Counted from the first letter of the stretch, positions 40,443 to 49,683 are shown. The stretch is DNA of 64,000 nt from AWTP1-13 sp963827545 (GCA_963827545.1 CAWHBI010000052.1:160611-224610), one strand, 5' to 3'. Made by a program: numbers and translations. The notes: generated by a model from the letters alone, not told the origin.

Positions 40443-41153
40443 ATGCCAGAGCGCTTGTTCATCCAACCCCTCTACCTGCGACTGCGTGACGTTCTCGCCG
40501 AGCGCATCGCGAAGGGCGAGTGGAAACCTGGCCACGTCATCCCCAACGAGGTCGACCTGGCGCGGGAGCTAGGCGTCAGCCAAGGCACCGTGCGCAGATC
40601 GCTGGACTTGCTCGAGAGCGAGCATGTGGTCACACGCCGGCAAGGTCGCGGCACGTTCGTGAACGATCCTGGCTCTCAAGCCCATCGGTTCAACAACTTC
40701 CGCTTGGCGAGTGGTGCGGGGGCCCAAGGCGAGGCGTCAACACTCAACATCCTCATGGCCGAGGCCAGCGACTCGGAGTGCGCACGCTTGCAACTCGCCA
40801 CAAGCGACCAAGTCTATCGTATCAGTCGAATTCGTTCGCACCTGGGCAGGGCGTTCATGATCGAGAGTGCATCGCTGCCCGCCGCCCTCTTCCCGCAGCT
40901 TGTCGAAAGAGCCCTCCAGTCGCACCGGTTAGTCGAGATCGCTCAGGCCTATTCCCTGCTGCTGGGCAATGCGGAGGAGCGCATTGTCGTTGGGACGTGT
41001 TCCCCGTTAGCCGCCGAGGCGCTGAACCTAGCCCAGGGAACACACATCCTGATCCTCGACCGCGTTATCAGGACGCGCAACGGGCGGCCGGCCGAATGGC
41101 GCAGAGCGGAGTGCACTCTGAATGGAATGCGCTACAAGGTCCACATGGGCTAG
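40443..41153 (+). CDS. GntR/HutC-family transcriptional regulator
   Basis: 236 residues. The N-terminal winged helix-turn-helix shows LRDVLAERIAKGEWKPGHVIP, NEVDLARELGVSQGTVRRSLD and a wing RQGRGTFV. The C-terminal UTRA ligand-binding domain includes VYRISRIRSHLGRAFMIES, IVVGTCSPLAAEALNL and HILILDRVIRTRNGRPAEWRRAEC. It presumably represses genes until a small effector binds. GAGGGGAGG just before the ATG at 40443 marks the start. The target is not evident, but the adjacent kinase genes are candidates. Confidence 0.92.
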   Translation: MPERLFIQPLYLRLRDVLAERIAKGEWKPGHVIPNEVDLARELGVSQGTVRRSLDLLESEHVVTRRQGRGTFVNDPGSQAHRFNNFRLASGAGAQGEASTLNILMAEASDSECARLQLATSDQVYRISRIRSHLGRAFMIESASLPAALFPQLVERALQSHRLVEIAQAYSLLLGNAEERIVVGTCSPLAAEALNLAQGTHILILDRVIRTRNGRPAEWRRAECTLNGMRYKVHMG

Positions 41154-41261
41154 CATTGACGACCGGCGCATCGATCCATCCGCGCCGCAAGGTATGGCAA
41201 CACGTGGTGTGCTGCAGTTGATCGCCGAGGGCCTTACGGGTGGTCGAAAGGATGGCACAAA

Positions 41262-44060
41262 ATGCCGGATGGACCGCGGACGCCAGCTCCGGATCGTAGA
41301 TCGATTGATGGTCGTGTTTGGAGGTTGTGGGTAGCGATCGGCCTCGTTGCGGCGGTCGGCATTGCCTATTTCTATGCTGCGCGGTTGAGCCTTGCTCTGC
41401 TGACCAAGCCGGATGGCGTTGCTGTGTTCTGGCCTGCCGCTGGCATTGCTGCGGGAGCTATGATTGCGCTCGGTTCCATAGCGCGGTTGCCGGTGGTCTT
41501 AGGCGTGATGGCCGCAAGCACCGTGGCCAGTCTGACAGGCGACAGGAACTTACCGGCGGCTATCGTCTTTGCTCTGTGCAACGCGGGAGAAGCTGTGCTG
41601 ATAGCATGGTTGATCGAGCGCTTCCTCGGTCCGGCTTTCAACCTGGATAGCTTGCGCCGGGTCTTCGGCCTCTTCCTGGCGACCGGGCTCGCAACCGCGG
41701 TCTCTGGGGTCGGTGGAGCAACGGGCTTTGCCTTGTTCCACGGCTCACAGGGTCCGGTCGTGACCACTTGGTTCAACTGGTTTGCTTCCGACGCCATTGG
41801 CGTGATTACGGTGGCGCCCCTGATAATCGGACTTATCGGCTCCCTGCGTGATCTGCCGGACCTGCCGGAGCTGTTGGAAGGGGTGTTGATACTTGCCGTG
41901 CTTGCTCTCGCGAGCACGATCGGTTTCGGCTGGCCGACGGACAACTGGTTCACCGTCGTGCCCCTCGCCATGGTCTTGCCCCTGCTGATTTGGCCTGCTG
42001 CCCGATGCCCGCCGGTGTTCGCCGCTGCGGCTGTATTCATTCTTGGGCTGGTGATCGTTTGGACCCTCACGTTCAGCATCGGCCGTCTAGGCGATCCGAG
42101 CATCTCTCTTGCCAGTCGTACGTTGGCCGCGCAAATCTCGTTGTTGGGCACATCGATGTGCGCGCTCGTTCTCGCCGCACTATTCGCCGAGAAGCGGCGA
42201 CAAGAGGCAGCGCTCACGGAAAGCAACGATCGACTGCAATTGGCCCTCGACGCGGCGGAGCTGGGTGTCTGGAGCCTCGACTTCACGACAGCTCGCTTCC
42301 AATGCGACCTCCGGGATAGCCAAATCCACAGGCATATGCCGGGGGCGCCGCCCAGGACCCCTAGAGAGGCACGGGCATTCGTGCATCCAGACGACCTGCC
42401 CGCGCTCGACAATGCCTATGCGGCTTCACGGCGCATGGGCGCGAAATACAAGGTCGAATATCGGCTCGCGCCTGTCACCGGTGGCGACGAGCGTTGGGTT
42501 GCGGCGGAAGGCACGGTCGTGCGGAGCACTGATGGGGAGCCTACGCGATTGCTGGGGGTCAGCCGCGATATTACCGCACGCAAACAAATCGACGACAGAC
42601 TGCAAATGAGCGAGCGCGTGTCCCGTGAGCTGCTCGGGGCGTTGCCCGGCGCCATCTATGTGACCGATGCGGCGGGCCACATCCTCTACTGCAACCAGAG
42701 CGCGGTCGATCTGTGGGGAGGAGTGCCCATCCTGGGAAAGGACAAGTGGTGTGATCTTTCGCAGTTTCGTCATGCTGACGGCACACCGATGGCACGGGCA
42801 GAGTGTCCGACCGAGATCGCGCTCAAGCAAGGCCGGATCGTGCGAGGGCAGGAGGCGATCATCGAGCGAAAAGACGGTTCGCGCGTCCCGATCATCCCAT
42901 ATCCCACACCCTTGTACGACGAGAAAGGTGCCATCGCCGGCGTCATCAACATGACTGTCGACATCAGCGAACGCAAGAAAGCGGAGCTGGCCCTGGCCGA
43001 ACGTAACGTGCAGTTCGCGCTGGCCGCAAAGACGGCTCTCGTTGGCAGCTATGCCTATGATGTCGATACGGACAGCATGCAAGTTGACGAGGGCTATGCT
43101 GCTCTCCACGGATTGCCCGAGGGCACCGCTGAGACCACACGTAGCGAATTTCGGGTCCGAACGCACCCGGAGGACATTGATCGACTGGAGACAAACCGAA
43201 GCCAAGCTTTCCTCGAGCAGCGGCGCGAGTACAGCATCGAGTATCGCATTATCCGATCCAGCGGCGAAGTACGGTGGATCGAGTTGCGCAGTTTCGTTTC
43301 TTACAGTGGGGAGGGGCGCCCGCGCCGGGTGGTTGGCGCCAACATCGACATCACCGAGCGCAAGCGAGCTGAGAAACAGCTTCGCGTATTGGTTGTCGAA
43401 CTCGATCATCGCGTCAAGAACGCTTTGGCGACGGTGAGCGCGGTCATCTCACGTACACAAGATGCAAGCCGTCCGACGGGCGACTTCGTGGCCGCGCTAC
43501 ACGGCCGCATCCGATCCATGGCCGCAACGCATCAGCTCTTGAGCGGCCGTCGGTGGGACGGCATTCCGCTGTCAGAACTCGTCCATCGCGAACTGACGCC
43601 CTACGCCACTGGCGACAACACCGCGATCGACGGTCCTGATGTGACGCTCAGCGCGGAAGCCGGCCAAGCGGTGTCAATGGTGCTGCATGAGTTGACGACC
43701 AATGCCGCCAAGCACGGCGCGCTCTCGGTCCACGATGGAAGGGTCTCCGTTCATTGGGACAGTGAACCGAACGGGAATGCGGATGCCCGAATTGGCATCG
43801 AATGGCAAGAAACCGGTGGCCCCGCTGTCCGGACTCCCCACACATCCGGATATGGAATGGAGGTCATCCGCGATCTCATCCCCTACGAGCTCGGGGGCAC
43901 GGTCGATCTTGCATTCGCTTCTGACGGACTTCGGTGCCGATTGGAAATACCTGCCGGCTGGTTGAATGACGGCACTCGATGGCTCGGTACGCTCAATGGA
44001 GCCGGACAGCCAGCCGGGCAGTCGTTGCAAGCAGTATCGCAATCAAGTCACTCTCGCTGA
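41262..44060 (+). CDS. MASE1-PAS-PAS-PAS-HWE sensor histidine kinase
   Basis: 932 residues. An N-terminal MASE1-type integral membrane sensor has about eight hydrophobic helices (residues 25-305). Three PAS domains with PAC motifs follow (each ending in D-I-(T/S)-x-R-K). The HWE/HisKA_2 dimerisation motif is ELDHRVKNALATV with the phospho-acceptor His near residue 715, and the ATPase domain has LHELTTNAAKHGALS. It probably senses a membrane or cytosolic cue and phosphorylates a response regulator. Its 3' end overlaps the antisense receiver gene by 68 bases. Confidence 0.93.
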   Translation: MPDGPRTPAPDRRSIDGRVWRLWVAIGLVAAVGIAYFYAARLSLALLTKPDGVAVFWPAAGIAAGAMIALGSIARLPVVLGVMAASTVASLTGDRNLPAAIVFALCNAGEAVLIAWLIERFLGPAFNLDSLRRVFGLFLATGLATAVSGVGGATGFALFHGSQGPVVTTWFNWFASDAIGVITVAPLIIGLIGSLRDLPDLPELLEGVLILAVLALASTIGFGWPTDNWFTVVPLAMVLPLLIWPAARCPPVFAAAAVFILGLVIVWTLTFSIGRLGDPSISLASRTLAAQISLLGTSMCALVLAALFAEKRRQEAALTESNDRLQLALDAAELGVWSLDFTTARFQCDLRDSQIHRHMPGAPPRTPREARAFVHPDDLPALDNAYAASRRMGAKYKVEYRLAPVTGGDERWVAAEGTVVRSTDGEPTRLLGVSRDITARKQIDDRLQMSERVSRELLGALPGAIYVTDAAGHILYCNQSAVDLWGGVPILGKDKWCDLSQFRHADGTPMARAECPTEIALKQGRIVRGQEAIIERKDGSRVPIIPYPTPLYDEKGAIAGVINMTVDISERKKAELALAERNVQFALAAKTALVGSYAYDVDTDSMQVDEGYAALHGLPEGTAETTRSEFRVRTHPEDIDRLETNRSQAFLEQRREYSIEYRIIRSSGEVRWIELRSFVSYSGEGRPRRVVGANIDITERKRAEKQLRVLVVELDHRVKNALATVSAVISRTQDASRPTGDFVAALHGRIRSMAATHQLLSGRRWDGIPLSELVHRELTPYATGDNTAIDGPDVTLSAEAGQAVSMVLHELTTNAAKHGALSVHDGRVSVHWDSEPNGNADARIGIEWQETGGPAVRTPHTSGYGMEVIRDLIPYELGGTVDLAFASDGLRCRLEIPAGWLNDGTRWLGTLNGAGQPAGQSLQAVSQSSHSR

Positions 44061-44400
44061 ATGGCTTTGGCAGGAAAGCTGCAACCATTCTTTCGGGCAG
44101 CGGAGGCACGGCGTAGCCTGAAACGACGATGACATGGACGCCTTGTCCGTGAAGCTCTTCAATAAGGTCGCAAGCCAACTCCTTCTTGAGGTTCACGTCG
44201 ACGAGCGCCAGCGTGGGCTTCTGTCCCGCCGCCAGGCGCCTCGCTTCCCTTGTGGTTGCCGCCGGGCCGACAACACGCATTCCAAGTTGCACCAGCGCAG
44301 ATTTCATGGCCTTGGCTACGTGCCAACTGTCTTCGACGACAAGCACGGGCACGTCTTTCAGGATGGAAACCTCCGCCTCCGGACCGTGTGACGATGACAT
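43993..44400 (-). CDS. Single-domain response regulator (receiver)
   Basis: 135 residues with one receiver domain. The acidic pocket residues are in VLVVEDSWHVAKAM, the phospho-acceptor Asp is in LALVDVNLKKE, the switch Thr/Ser is in VIVVSGYAV, and the conserved Lys is in AAFLPKPFSESDL. There is no output domain, so it would act by protein contact or phospho-relay. The GGAGG five bases before the ATG at 44400 favours this start over longer frames. It is convergent with, and overlaps, the HWE kinase, its likely partner. Confidence 0.9.
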   Translation of the reverse strand: MSSSHGPEAEVSILKDVPVLVVEDSWHVAKAMKSALVQLGMRVVGPAATTREARRLAAGQKPTLALVDVNLKKELACDLIEELHGQGVHVIVVSGYAVPPLPERMVAAFLPKPFSESDLIAILLATTARLAVRLH

Positions 44401-45487
44401 GAATTCCTCCAAGATCTGGCCAACCAAGACCACCGCACAAGGTGAGGCCATCGACACAACCTTTGCAGCATTCCACGCCGCGCGGTCTCGGTGCACGTGC
44501 AAAGACGTCTGTGAGACGCGCCTGCAACCGCTTGCATCGTTTGCTGCGGCACATAAGTCAGGTCGTGGCAGCGCGAGAGCAGTGGCGAACCCCAAGTGAG
44601 CACGGGCAGATCATCAGGTTAGCTTGGACTAGCCGCGCTCGCATTAAAGCCTTCTCTGCCTGATCCGGAGCCCTCGAACCAAATCCCCGAGAGTGTACCC
44701 GATATCACCGCCGTTCTGAAGCGCCCGTCCAGCCCGGCACCTGCAGCGTCGCGCCAAGGCGCCAGGGCTGGTGCCGTCTGCCCCGCCAGGCCCCCCATTT
44801 GGGCCATGGACGAACGCGAACGTCATCTGCCGACTCGGAGTGCCGCGCGAGGTCATCGGCTGGCATTAGCGTCCGAGTGATTGGTGTGGGATGCCACGCC
44901 ACGATCCGAAGCGGCACACAGCGTTCAAGACCTGTCGCGAACAATGGAACTAAAACGTACTCGTCGGAGTTTTTCACTGTTGCTCTTCGCTCCCTGTTCA
45001 TCAGACCACGAACATGTGATGTGCCGTAGACGAGCTAGCGCGCCCATTTTTTGTCTTGTGGTCGTGGCCAGTCGCGCTCCCCGCGGGGCTGGTCCGAAGG
45101 TGGGCACTCAGTTGCGCAGCGGGGCTCTCGGGTGCGCACCAGGGAAGGTCGCTCTCGAGTGGGTACCCGTCGTAAATCTGGAGCCGAAGCGGGAACAGAC
45201 AGATCCCCACCCGAATGATGGTGGGGCTCTCAGCGAAAATCAGGCTGGAGAATCAAGGGCCCATTGTGCGAGGACCGGCCCAATGCGGACCGGCCCCCAA
45301 CACAGCGGATCGATAAACGCAATACAGCGATCCTGTGTCGCTCCTGTGCAGGAAGGTTTCACAGGGTGGCGTCACGTTCAAGGATCCGACTGACGATTTG
45401 CGCCGCTTGGTGATTCACCGCAACAGCCGCATGCTCAGCTACCAGGTACGCCTCGGCTCTGCGCCTCAAGCCGCCAACCTGGGCGCC
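44401..45487. other. About 1.1-kb gene-free stretch
   Basis: I see no credible gene in either strand. The longest frames lack a ribosome binding site, conserved pattern or natural composition. The second copy of the 22-base repeat lies at 45268-45289 and matches 38541-38562 at 21 of 22 positions. Confidence 0.4.
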
Positions 45488-45814
45488 TCAATCATTTCGC
45501 TGGTGCACTTGCAGCCACCGGGAACTCAAGAGAGAGAGTGCCAGCACTAGCAAGAGGACCATGGCAGTCAAGAACCATTTCAGACTGTCGGCGATCAAAC
45601 CCGCATCATTGACGCGCTGCAACACACCCATCAAAGAGAACAGCGCCGCGAAGCTCACGATCTGCAGCAAGCATCTGACGATCAACAGGTAGCGCGTGCG
45701 CGAACCATCCGCTGTCCGCTTCTTTTCACGCCAATAGACGAAGAGACCCGTAATAATAGCGACTAGCCACGCGACGATGAGCGTCTCTGCGGCAATGTCG
45801 AGCCAGTGGCTCAT
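45488..45814 (-). CDS. Small membrane protein
   Basis: 108 residues with three hydrophobic segments: IAAETLIVAWLVAIITGLF, LLIVRCLLQIVSFAALFSLM and WFLTAMVLLLVLALSLL. Between the first and second is a basic cytoplasmic loop (REKKRTADGSR). AAGGAG upstream of the ATG at 45814 marks the start; the frame extends further upstream without support. Function unknown. The gene stands alone in an accessory region. Confidence 0.62.
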   Translation of the reverse strand: MSHWLDIAAETLIVAWLVAIITGLFVYWREKKRTADGSRTRYLLIVRCLLQIVSFAALFSLMGVLQRVNDAGLIADSLKWFLTAMVLLLVLALSLLSSRWLQVHQRND

Positions 45815-46164
45815 TTGGGCCAGCTCCTTTTCCTGCACAAGGTCGGTCCGGCATACCATGTGTCGGCACGGACGACCGACAGAAGCACCGTACAGCTGCG
45901 CCGGCCGCGCAGCGTCCTCCAAACAGAGGACGTGGCTGGTCACCGGCAGAGGATCGGCGCTTTCGACGGCATCGCGGACCGGCCGGGCGCCAGATGACCT
46001 GCCGATACAAAATCAGACAAGTCATTACGCGGCTAACAAGACTCTGAGAAAGCGGCTGGCTACGCTTCCGTCCAACGCACCATGCAGAATTCACGGTGCG
46101 TCATGCCTGGCGCTCCTCGAAAAGACGCGGCAGGGCAGCTCCGCAAGCAACCCGAGATACCCAC
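45815..46164. other. 350-bp gap with no recognisable gene
   Basis: Frames here are short and show no conserved pattern. No repeat or RNA gene was recognised. Confidence 0.35.
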
Positions 46165-46374
46165 ATGCTCGACAAGCTGCACATTGTTCGTGACCTCATC
46201 GACGGCCTGGAGCCGCACCTCGTGGCCTGGCAGAGAGGGGCGACCGAGAAGGCGCGACGAGAAGCCTTGTCGCTCGCCAACTCCGCCTCTCGGGAAATCC
46301 AGGCCATCATCAACGCCTTGAAGCCCGCGGCCGCCCTAAGGAGGCCCGGCAGTGCCGCCAAGGACTGGGGGTAG
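46165..46374 (+). CDS. Small helical protein, uncertain
   Basis: 69 residues, no signal peptide. It starts MLDKLHIVRDLIDGLEPHLV and includes a basic and Ala-rich helix (RREALSLANSASREIQAII). No clear ribosome binding site is visible close to the ATG at 46165. Composition resembles that of real small proteins, but nothing is recognised. It may be noncoding. Confidence 0.4.
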   Translation: MLDKLHIVRDLIDGLEPHLVAWQRGATEKARREALSLANSASREIQAIINALKPAAALRRPGSAAKDWG

Positions 46375-46856
46375 ACGCGCCCGGACCGCGGGAAGGCGTT
46401 CTCAGCCGGGGGCACGCCAAGCGTGCTGTTTTGGCCGCTCCGGCAATCGCGGAATATTTCACTCGTGGATGGCCGACATGAAATTGCGAGGGACCGTGAC
46501 GGTTACGACCCTTTTGCGCGAGGTCGTCACACATCACGGTCCCTGCAATCATTCGACCAGTAGGGTGTGGGACTACTTGCCGAAACGATAGTTTATGCCC
46601 AGGCGCGCAGACTGGACCTCAACCACTTCATCGTTCCCTCGTATCTGTACCCCAGCGACGATTGCTGAGCGACCAGTCTAATAGCGAACTGGCTCCAAAA
46701 CCGCGTCCGCCGATTGGAGGATGCTGGCTGCGATCAGTGATCAAAGTTTCTGCGTGTGTCTTGTCTGCACCAGGGTTGCGTCGTCAGGACCGATCCGAGC
46801 ACTCGCCTGCGTCGCCCTGGCGATCGAGGCGTGCGACTACGGCGTTGGGTAGTGGG
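46375..46856. other. 480-bp gap with an outer membrane protein relic and a short palindrome
   Basis: An 11-bp inverted repeat lies at 46489-46499 with 46534-46544 (AGGGACCGTGA and its complement) and may form a hairpin or operator. On the minus strand at 46573-46674 is the terminal part of a beta-barrel protein, described separately. Nothing else is recognised. Confidence 0.4.
46573..46674 (-). pseudogene. C-terminal remnant of an Omp25/RopB-like outer membrane protein
   Basis: The minus strand encodes ...NDEVVEVQSARLGINYRFGK and a stop. The ending (R-x-G-(I/V)-N-Y-R-F) is the typical last beta-strand of small rhizobial outer membrane beta-barrels. A stop codon precedes the fragment in frame, and no barrel sequence is found upstream, so it is a relic of about 33 codons. 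Confidence 0.45.
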
Positions 46857-47138
46857 TCAGTTTGAGGAAGCGATCACTTTGGGTCGAGCGATTCCAGCAA
46901 GACCCTGCTCATTGATCAGCCGCTCCACTTTGGCCAGCACGCGGCGCAGCTTGCGCGCCGACTTCACGTCGATACGCTGGCCGTTAAGCTTGTCGATCTG
47001 AGCCAGAGAGAAGGACATCCATTCGTCGTTCTCCGCCAAATAATAGAGGGCGTCATTGAAGCAGTAGACGCGGTGAACATAATTGTCCGGCTTTCTTCCC
47101 GGACCGTAGTCAATCTCGATTACTATTTGACGTGCCAT
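46857..47138 (-). CDS. Small protein of unknown function
   Basis: 93 residues. The sequence MARQIVIEIDYGPGRKPDNYVHRVYCFNDALYYLAEND looks like an ordered beta-rich N-terminus, followed by a basic helix (DVKSARKLRRVLAKVERLI). It has an acceptable start and natural composition. I do not recognise a domain. It probably acts in the cytosol because there is no signal or membrane segment. Confidence 0.58.
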   Translation of the reverse strand: MARQIVIEIDYGPGRKPDNYVHRVYCFNDALYYLAENDEWMSFSLAQIDKLNGQRIDVKSARKLRRVLAKVERLINEQGLAGIARPKVIASSN

Positions 47139-47426
47139 GGTCGCTTTCCCGGTCCGCCAGAACCTTCACGATGTCCGCGACTTCCCAAAGCCGATCCGAG
47201 ACCCCAGTGGCCATGGCTGGCGCAGAGCCGGGGCACATTCTGCAGAATACATCTGACATGGGACTGTGGTCGATCTAGCGCACATCCTCGGCCGCGTGTG
47301 GCAACGGCTGCGAGTTTCTCCGTGTTCACCTTGTCTCGAGGCCAGCGCTGGAAGATTTACATTTGGCGTGGGGGCGACCAATTCGGTTACGGGTCGCACA
47401 GTGCGGCTGCTCCAAGGACCCCCGCC

Positions 47427-47819
47427 ATGGAACTGTTCTCCCTCGCCGTCTTAGCCCACCTGCTAGACCCCTTTCGGGCGCTCGTTACATTTGCTGGCGT
47501 TCTTCTCTGGCGAAGCCCGCGGGGCATACTGATCGCGGCGGGCGTTTCGGCCATGGTGTGCGAGACGCTCCTAACGACAGTCAACTTCATCGATGACTTC
47601 ACCTATGAGTGGGGCGATGGCATCGGCCCGGGCCTCATCGCATGTCTGGCACAGGCAGCGGTGCTCTATCTGCTTGTGGTGTTGGCGCGTCATCGCCGAA
47701 ACGTTGGCCAAACGGTTAGCCAAAACTCGCTCGCCCAGAACTCGCTCGCCATGCGCAAGAGCGTCTCATCCCCGCACGAGGCGCCTCTGGTCTTTGGGCG
47801 CCCCGAGCCGGCAGAATGA
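47427..47819 (+). CDS. Small membrane protein
   Basis: 130 residues. Hydrophobic segments include ELFSLAVLAHLLDPFRALV, GILIAAGVSAMVCETLLTTV and LIACLAQAAVLYLLVVLA. A polar C-terminal tail of about 40 residues follows. AAGGACC lies eight bases ahead of the ATG at 47427. Function unknown. It belongs to a group of small orphan genes in this region. Confidence 0.55.
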   Translation: MELFSLAVLAHLLDPFRALVTFAGVLLWRSPRGILIAAGVSAMVCETLLTTVNFIDDFTYEWGDGIGPGLIACLAQAAVLYLLVVLARHRRNVGQTVSQNSLAQNSLAMRKSVSSPHEAPLVFGRPEPAE

Positions 47820-48201
47820 GCACCCCGTAGAGCTGCGACGGACATCAGGGAACGCTGAGGCTCGCAAGGGCTCTACCGGGAATGGTGCCAGCCCGGTCAC
47901 TGATCCAACGCAGCTTGAGCGTCCGCGGGGTCGCGCCATTGCTGCCGCCACCTGGAACAGCTGGCGGATTTCGAGCATCAGCTTGAAACGACACCATGCA
48001 ACCAGGCAAGGCGAAGGCGCCGGCCCTCCACAAGCGCAGGTTGCATTCGGCATCGTTGGCCGTGCAATTTGAGTGTTTGTTTGATTTTTGACGATGCAGT
48101 AACGCGGGCGTAGCGCCTCGATTGACGAGGGTGGTCTTCACTCGGGACAGCGATCAACGGCGACAATGGCGTCGTCCGGATCGCGCGCAAGGAGAACTGC
48201 C
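47820..48201. other. 382-bp gap with no recognisable gene
   Basis: No frame with credible coding character. The end of the gap carries the AAGGAG ribosome binding site of the tiny secreted peptide gene that follows. Confidence 0.35.
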
Positions 48202-48318
48202 ATGAAGACCATCGTATCCGCCCTGATCGCCCTCTCGGTCATCACCAGCGTTTCGGCTCCGGCCAGCGCCTTCGATGCCAAGACCTTCTTCGAGCAGGTT
48301 GATCGCAACCAGCCATAA
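48202..48318 (+). CDS. Tiny secreted peptide (38 residues), paralogue of 49503
   Basis: An AAGGAG eight bases ahead of the ATG and a full signal peptide (KTIVSALIALSVITSV then APASA) argue that this short gene is real. The predicted mature peptide is only about 15 residues, beginning FDAKTFFEQVDRN. The gene at 49503 encodes a 41-residue peptide with the same plan and about half the residues identical. I recall similar short hypothetical proteins from many Rhizobiales. Function unknown. Confidence 0.68.
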   Translation: MKTIVSALIALSVITSVSAPASAFDAKTFFEQVDRNQP

Positions 48319-48451
48319 CGTCCTGGAACCCGCGCGTGGCGCAACCGCGCTGACGCGTTGGTCGCCGGATGTTGCCCTGTCGCCGAGGGTTGTGCTGAAG
48401 GGCACAGAGCGGCAGGGCCATGATCCCCACCTCCTTCGCAGTGCCGATGGC

Positions 48452-48760
48452 GTGGTCGGCGTCGTGTACAAGAAAAGCGTGGTCGCTGTGCCAACCTCTC
48501 GAACACTTGTGTTTCTGCTCTGGCTCTTGGGAGCAGCAGTAGCCCTTGCCCTCAGCATCTTCTGCATAATGGGAGGCTCGAACGGCAAGATAAGCGCGCT
48601 AGCCCTCATTGCCTTCGTATGGGCGGTGGCGTTGCTTGCCGGGGCTCTTGAATGCATGCCGAGACGCCGTGCTCGGCTGCGCCCCTGGCCACTCGCCCGA
48701 TCACAGCTCCTCACACGTGTGCGAGACGAGCTTCCCAGGGCTGCAACGGGCGCCATATGA
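48452..48760 (+). CDS. Possible small membrane protein
   Basis: A frame with two hydrophobic segments (LVFLLWLLGAAVALALSIF and ALALIAFVWAVALLAGAL) separated by a Gly/Asn/Lys loop, followed by an Arg-rich tail. The start is unclear; the frame runs upstream to 48275, overlapping the tiny peptide gene. I place it at the GTG at 48452. It could be a chance frame, because no clear ribosome binding site or family resemblance is visible. Confidence 0.35.
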   Translation: MVGVVYKKSVVAVPTSRTLVFLLWLLGAAVALALSIFCIMGGSNGKISALALIAFVWAVALLAGALECMPRRRARLRPWPLARSQLLTRVRDELPRAATGAI

Positions 48761-48799
48761 CGCCTACGAGCGATCAACGCCGCCTTCGGAGTATTGGCC

Positions 48800-49075
48800 A
48801 TGGCCGCCGCGTGGACAGTCAAGGATAACAACGGTCAGCTCATGGACCGCTTCATCGCCCCCTCGCGCATCGAGGTGGGGCGCAAGGTCGTGCCCACGCG
48901 CTATGACGCATTTCGCCTGCAAGTGTCGGCCTCATATCGCGAGCTGTTCGACCGCGCCCTGGCAGGGGTCCTCGAACGGGAACGCTGGCAGATTGTCCGG
49001 ATCAAGAGCCGTCCGCGGCACGCGCCGGTGCAGGCTGGCAACCAGGGCGAGCTTTGCGCCGCAGCGCTCTCATAG
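48800..49075 (+). CDS. Small basic protein of unknown function
   Basis: 91 residues without signal or membrane segment. It contains FIAPSRIEVGRKVVPTRYDAF and SYRELFDRALAGVLERERWQIVRIK, which look like natural protein. No family recognised. The start at the ATG at 48800 is chosen over a TTG six bases upstream. Confidence 0.45.
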   Translation: MAAAWTVKDNNGQLMDRFIAPSRIEVGRKVVPTRYDAFRLQVSASYRELFDRALAGVLERERWQIVRIKSRPRHAPVQAGNQGELCAAALS

Positions 49076-49199
49076 CGGTATCAGCCGATGCCTTTGCCAG
49101 GCGACGGGTTTCACCTAGTCTGAAGGGAGACTATTCCAGGCCTCCGAGCTGCCGCAGCCGGAGAGCGGGCGCTCGCGCGCAATCGCTCGAGACCGACCT

Positions 49200-49346
49200 A
49201 GAGCAAGATCGTTTCTGATCGAAGCGCTTCGCTTCGATCATGGAACGTGAATCTTGCTCTCAAGTCCATGAATAGAGCAGGATTCACGCTTCGGCCGCCA
49301 CGTCGCAGTCGAAGCAAAGTGATTCAATCCGAAGCGATCCTGCTCT
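49200..49346. repeat. Two adjacent hairpins (AGAGCAAGAT / AGAGCAGGAT family)
   Basis: The first hairpin has outer arms at 49200-49209 and 49251-49260, with an inner GATCGAAGCG palindrome. The second has arms at 49274-49283 and 49337-49346. Arms of the two hairpins differ by one base (AGAGCAAGAT versus AGAGCAGGAT), so this is one repeat family in tandem. Similar elements are frequent between genes in Rhizobiales. Confidence 0.82.
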
Positions 49347-49502
49347 AGAGCCTGGATGCGGCACTTGATTTGATCACTGTTCATCACACATCGGTGAGGG
49401 CATCTTCCAGCTTGAACAGGGCATCCCATTTCAGGGTCACGAGCCACGCAGGCTCGGGTCAATCTGAGTAGTCAACAATCTGAAACACGCTGGAGAATGA
49501 TC

Positions 49503-49628
49503 ATGAAGGTTTTCGTGTCCGCTCTCGTCGCTCTGTCCGTGCTGGCCAGCATTGCCGCGCCCGCCAGCGCGCTTGACGCCCGCAAGTTCTTCGACCAGTA
49601 CGAGCGCACCCACACGATCGGCGGCTAA
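49503..49628 (+). CDS. Tiny secreted peptide (41 residues), paralogue of 48202
   Basis: Signal peptide KVFVSALVALSVLASIAAPA then SA is followed by a mature part starting LDARKFFDQYERTH. GGAG seven bases before the ATG supports translation. The plan and sequence match the peptide gene at 48202 (VSALxALSV, APASAxDAxxFFxQ). A strong terminator hairpin directly follows, which further supports a real monocistronic gene. Function unknown; the conserved FDA(K/R)xFFxQ block in the mature part is what may matter. Confidence 0.75.
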   Translation: MKVFVSALVALSVLASIAAPASALDARKFFDQYERTHTIGG

Positions 49629-49655
49629 TCCGCTCCGATCAGCTTGGCATGCAAG

Positions 49656-49683
49656 GCCCGCGGGGAAATCCCGCGGGCTTTTC
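49656..49683 (+). terminator. Rho-independent terminator after the tiny peptide gene
   Basis: A perfect nine-bp stem GCCCGCGGG / CCCGCGGGC (49656-49664 and 49670-49678) with a five-base loop is followed by TTTTCTCG. It lies 28 bases after the stop at 49628. Confidence 0.88.

Noticed and set aside
44881..45393. A 170-residue plus-strand frame
   Set aside because: No ribosome binding site, odd composition rich in Cys/Arg/Pro, and no recognisable domain.
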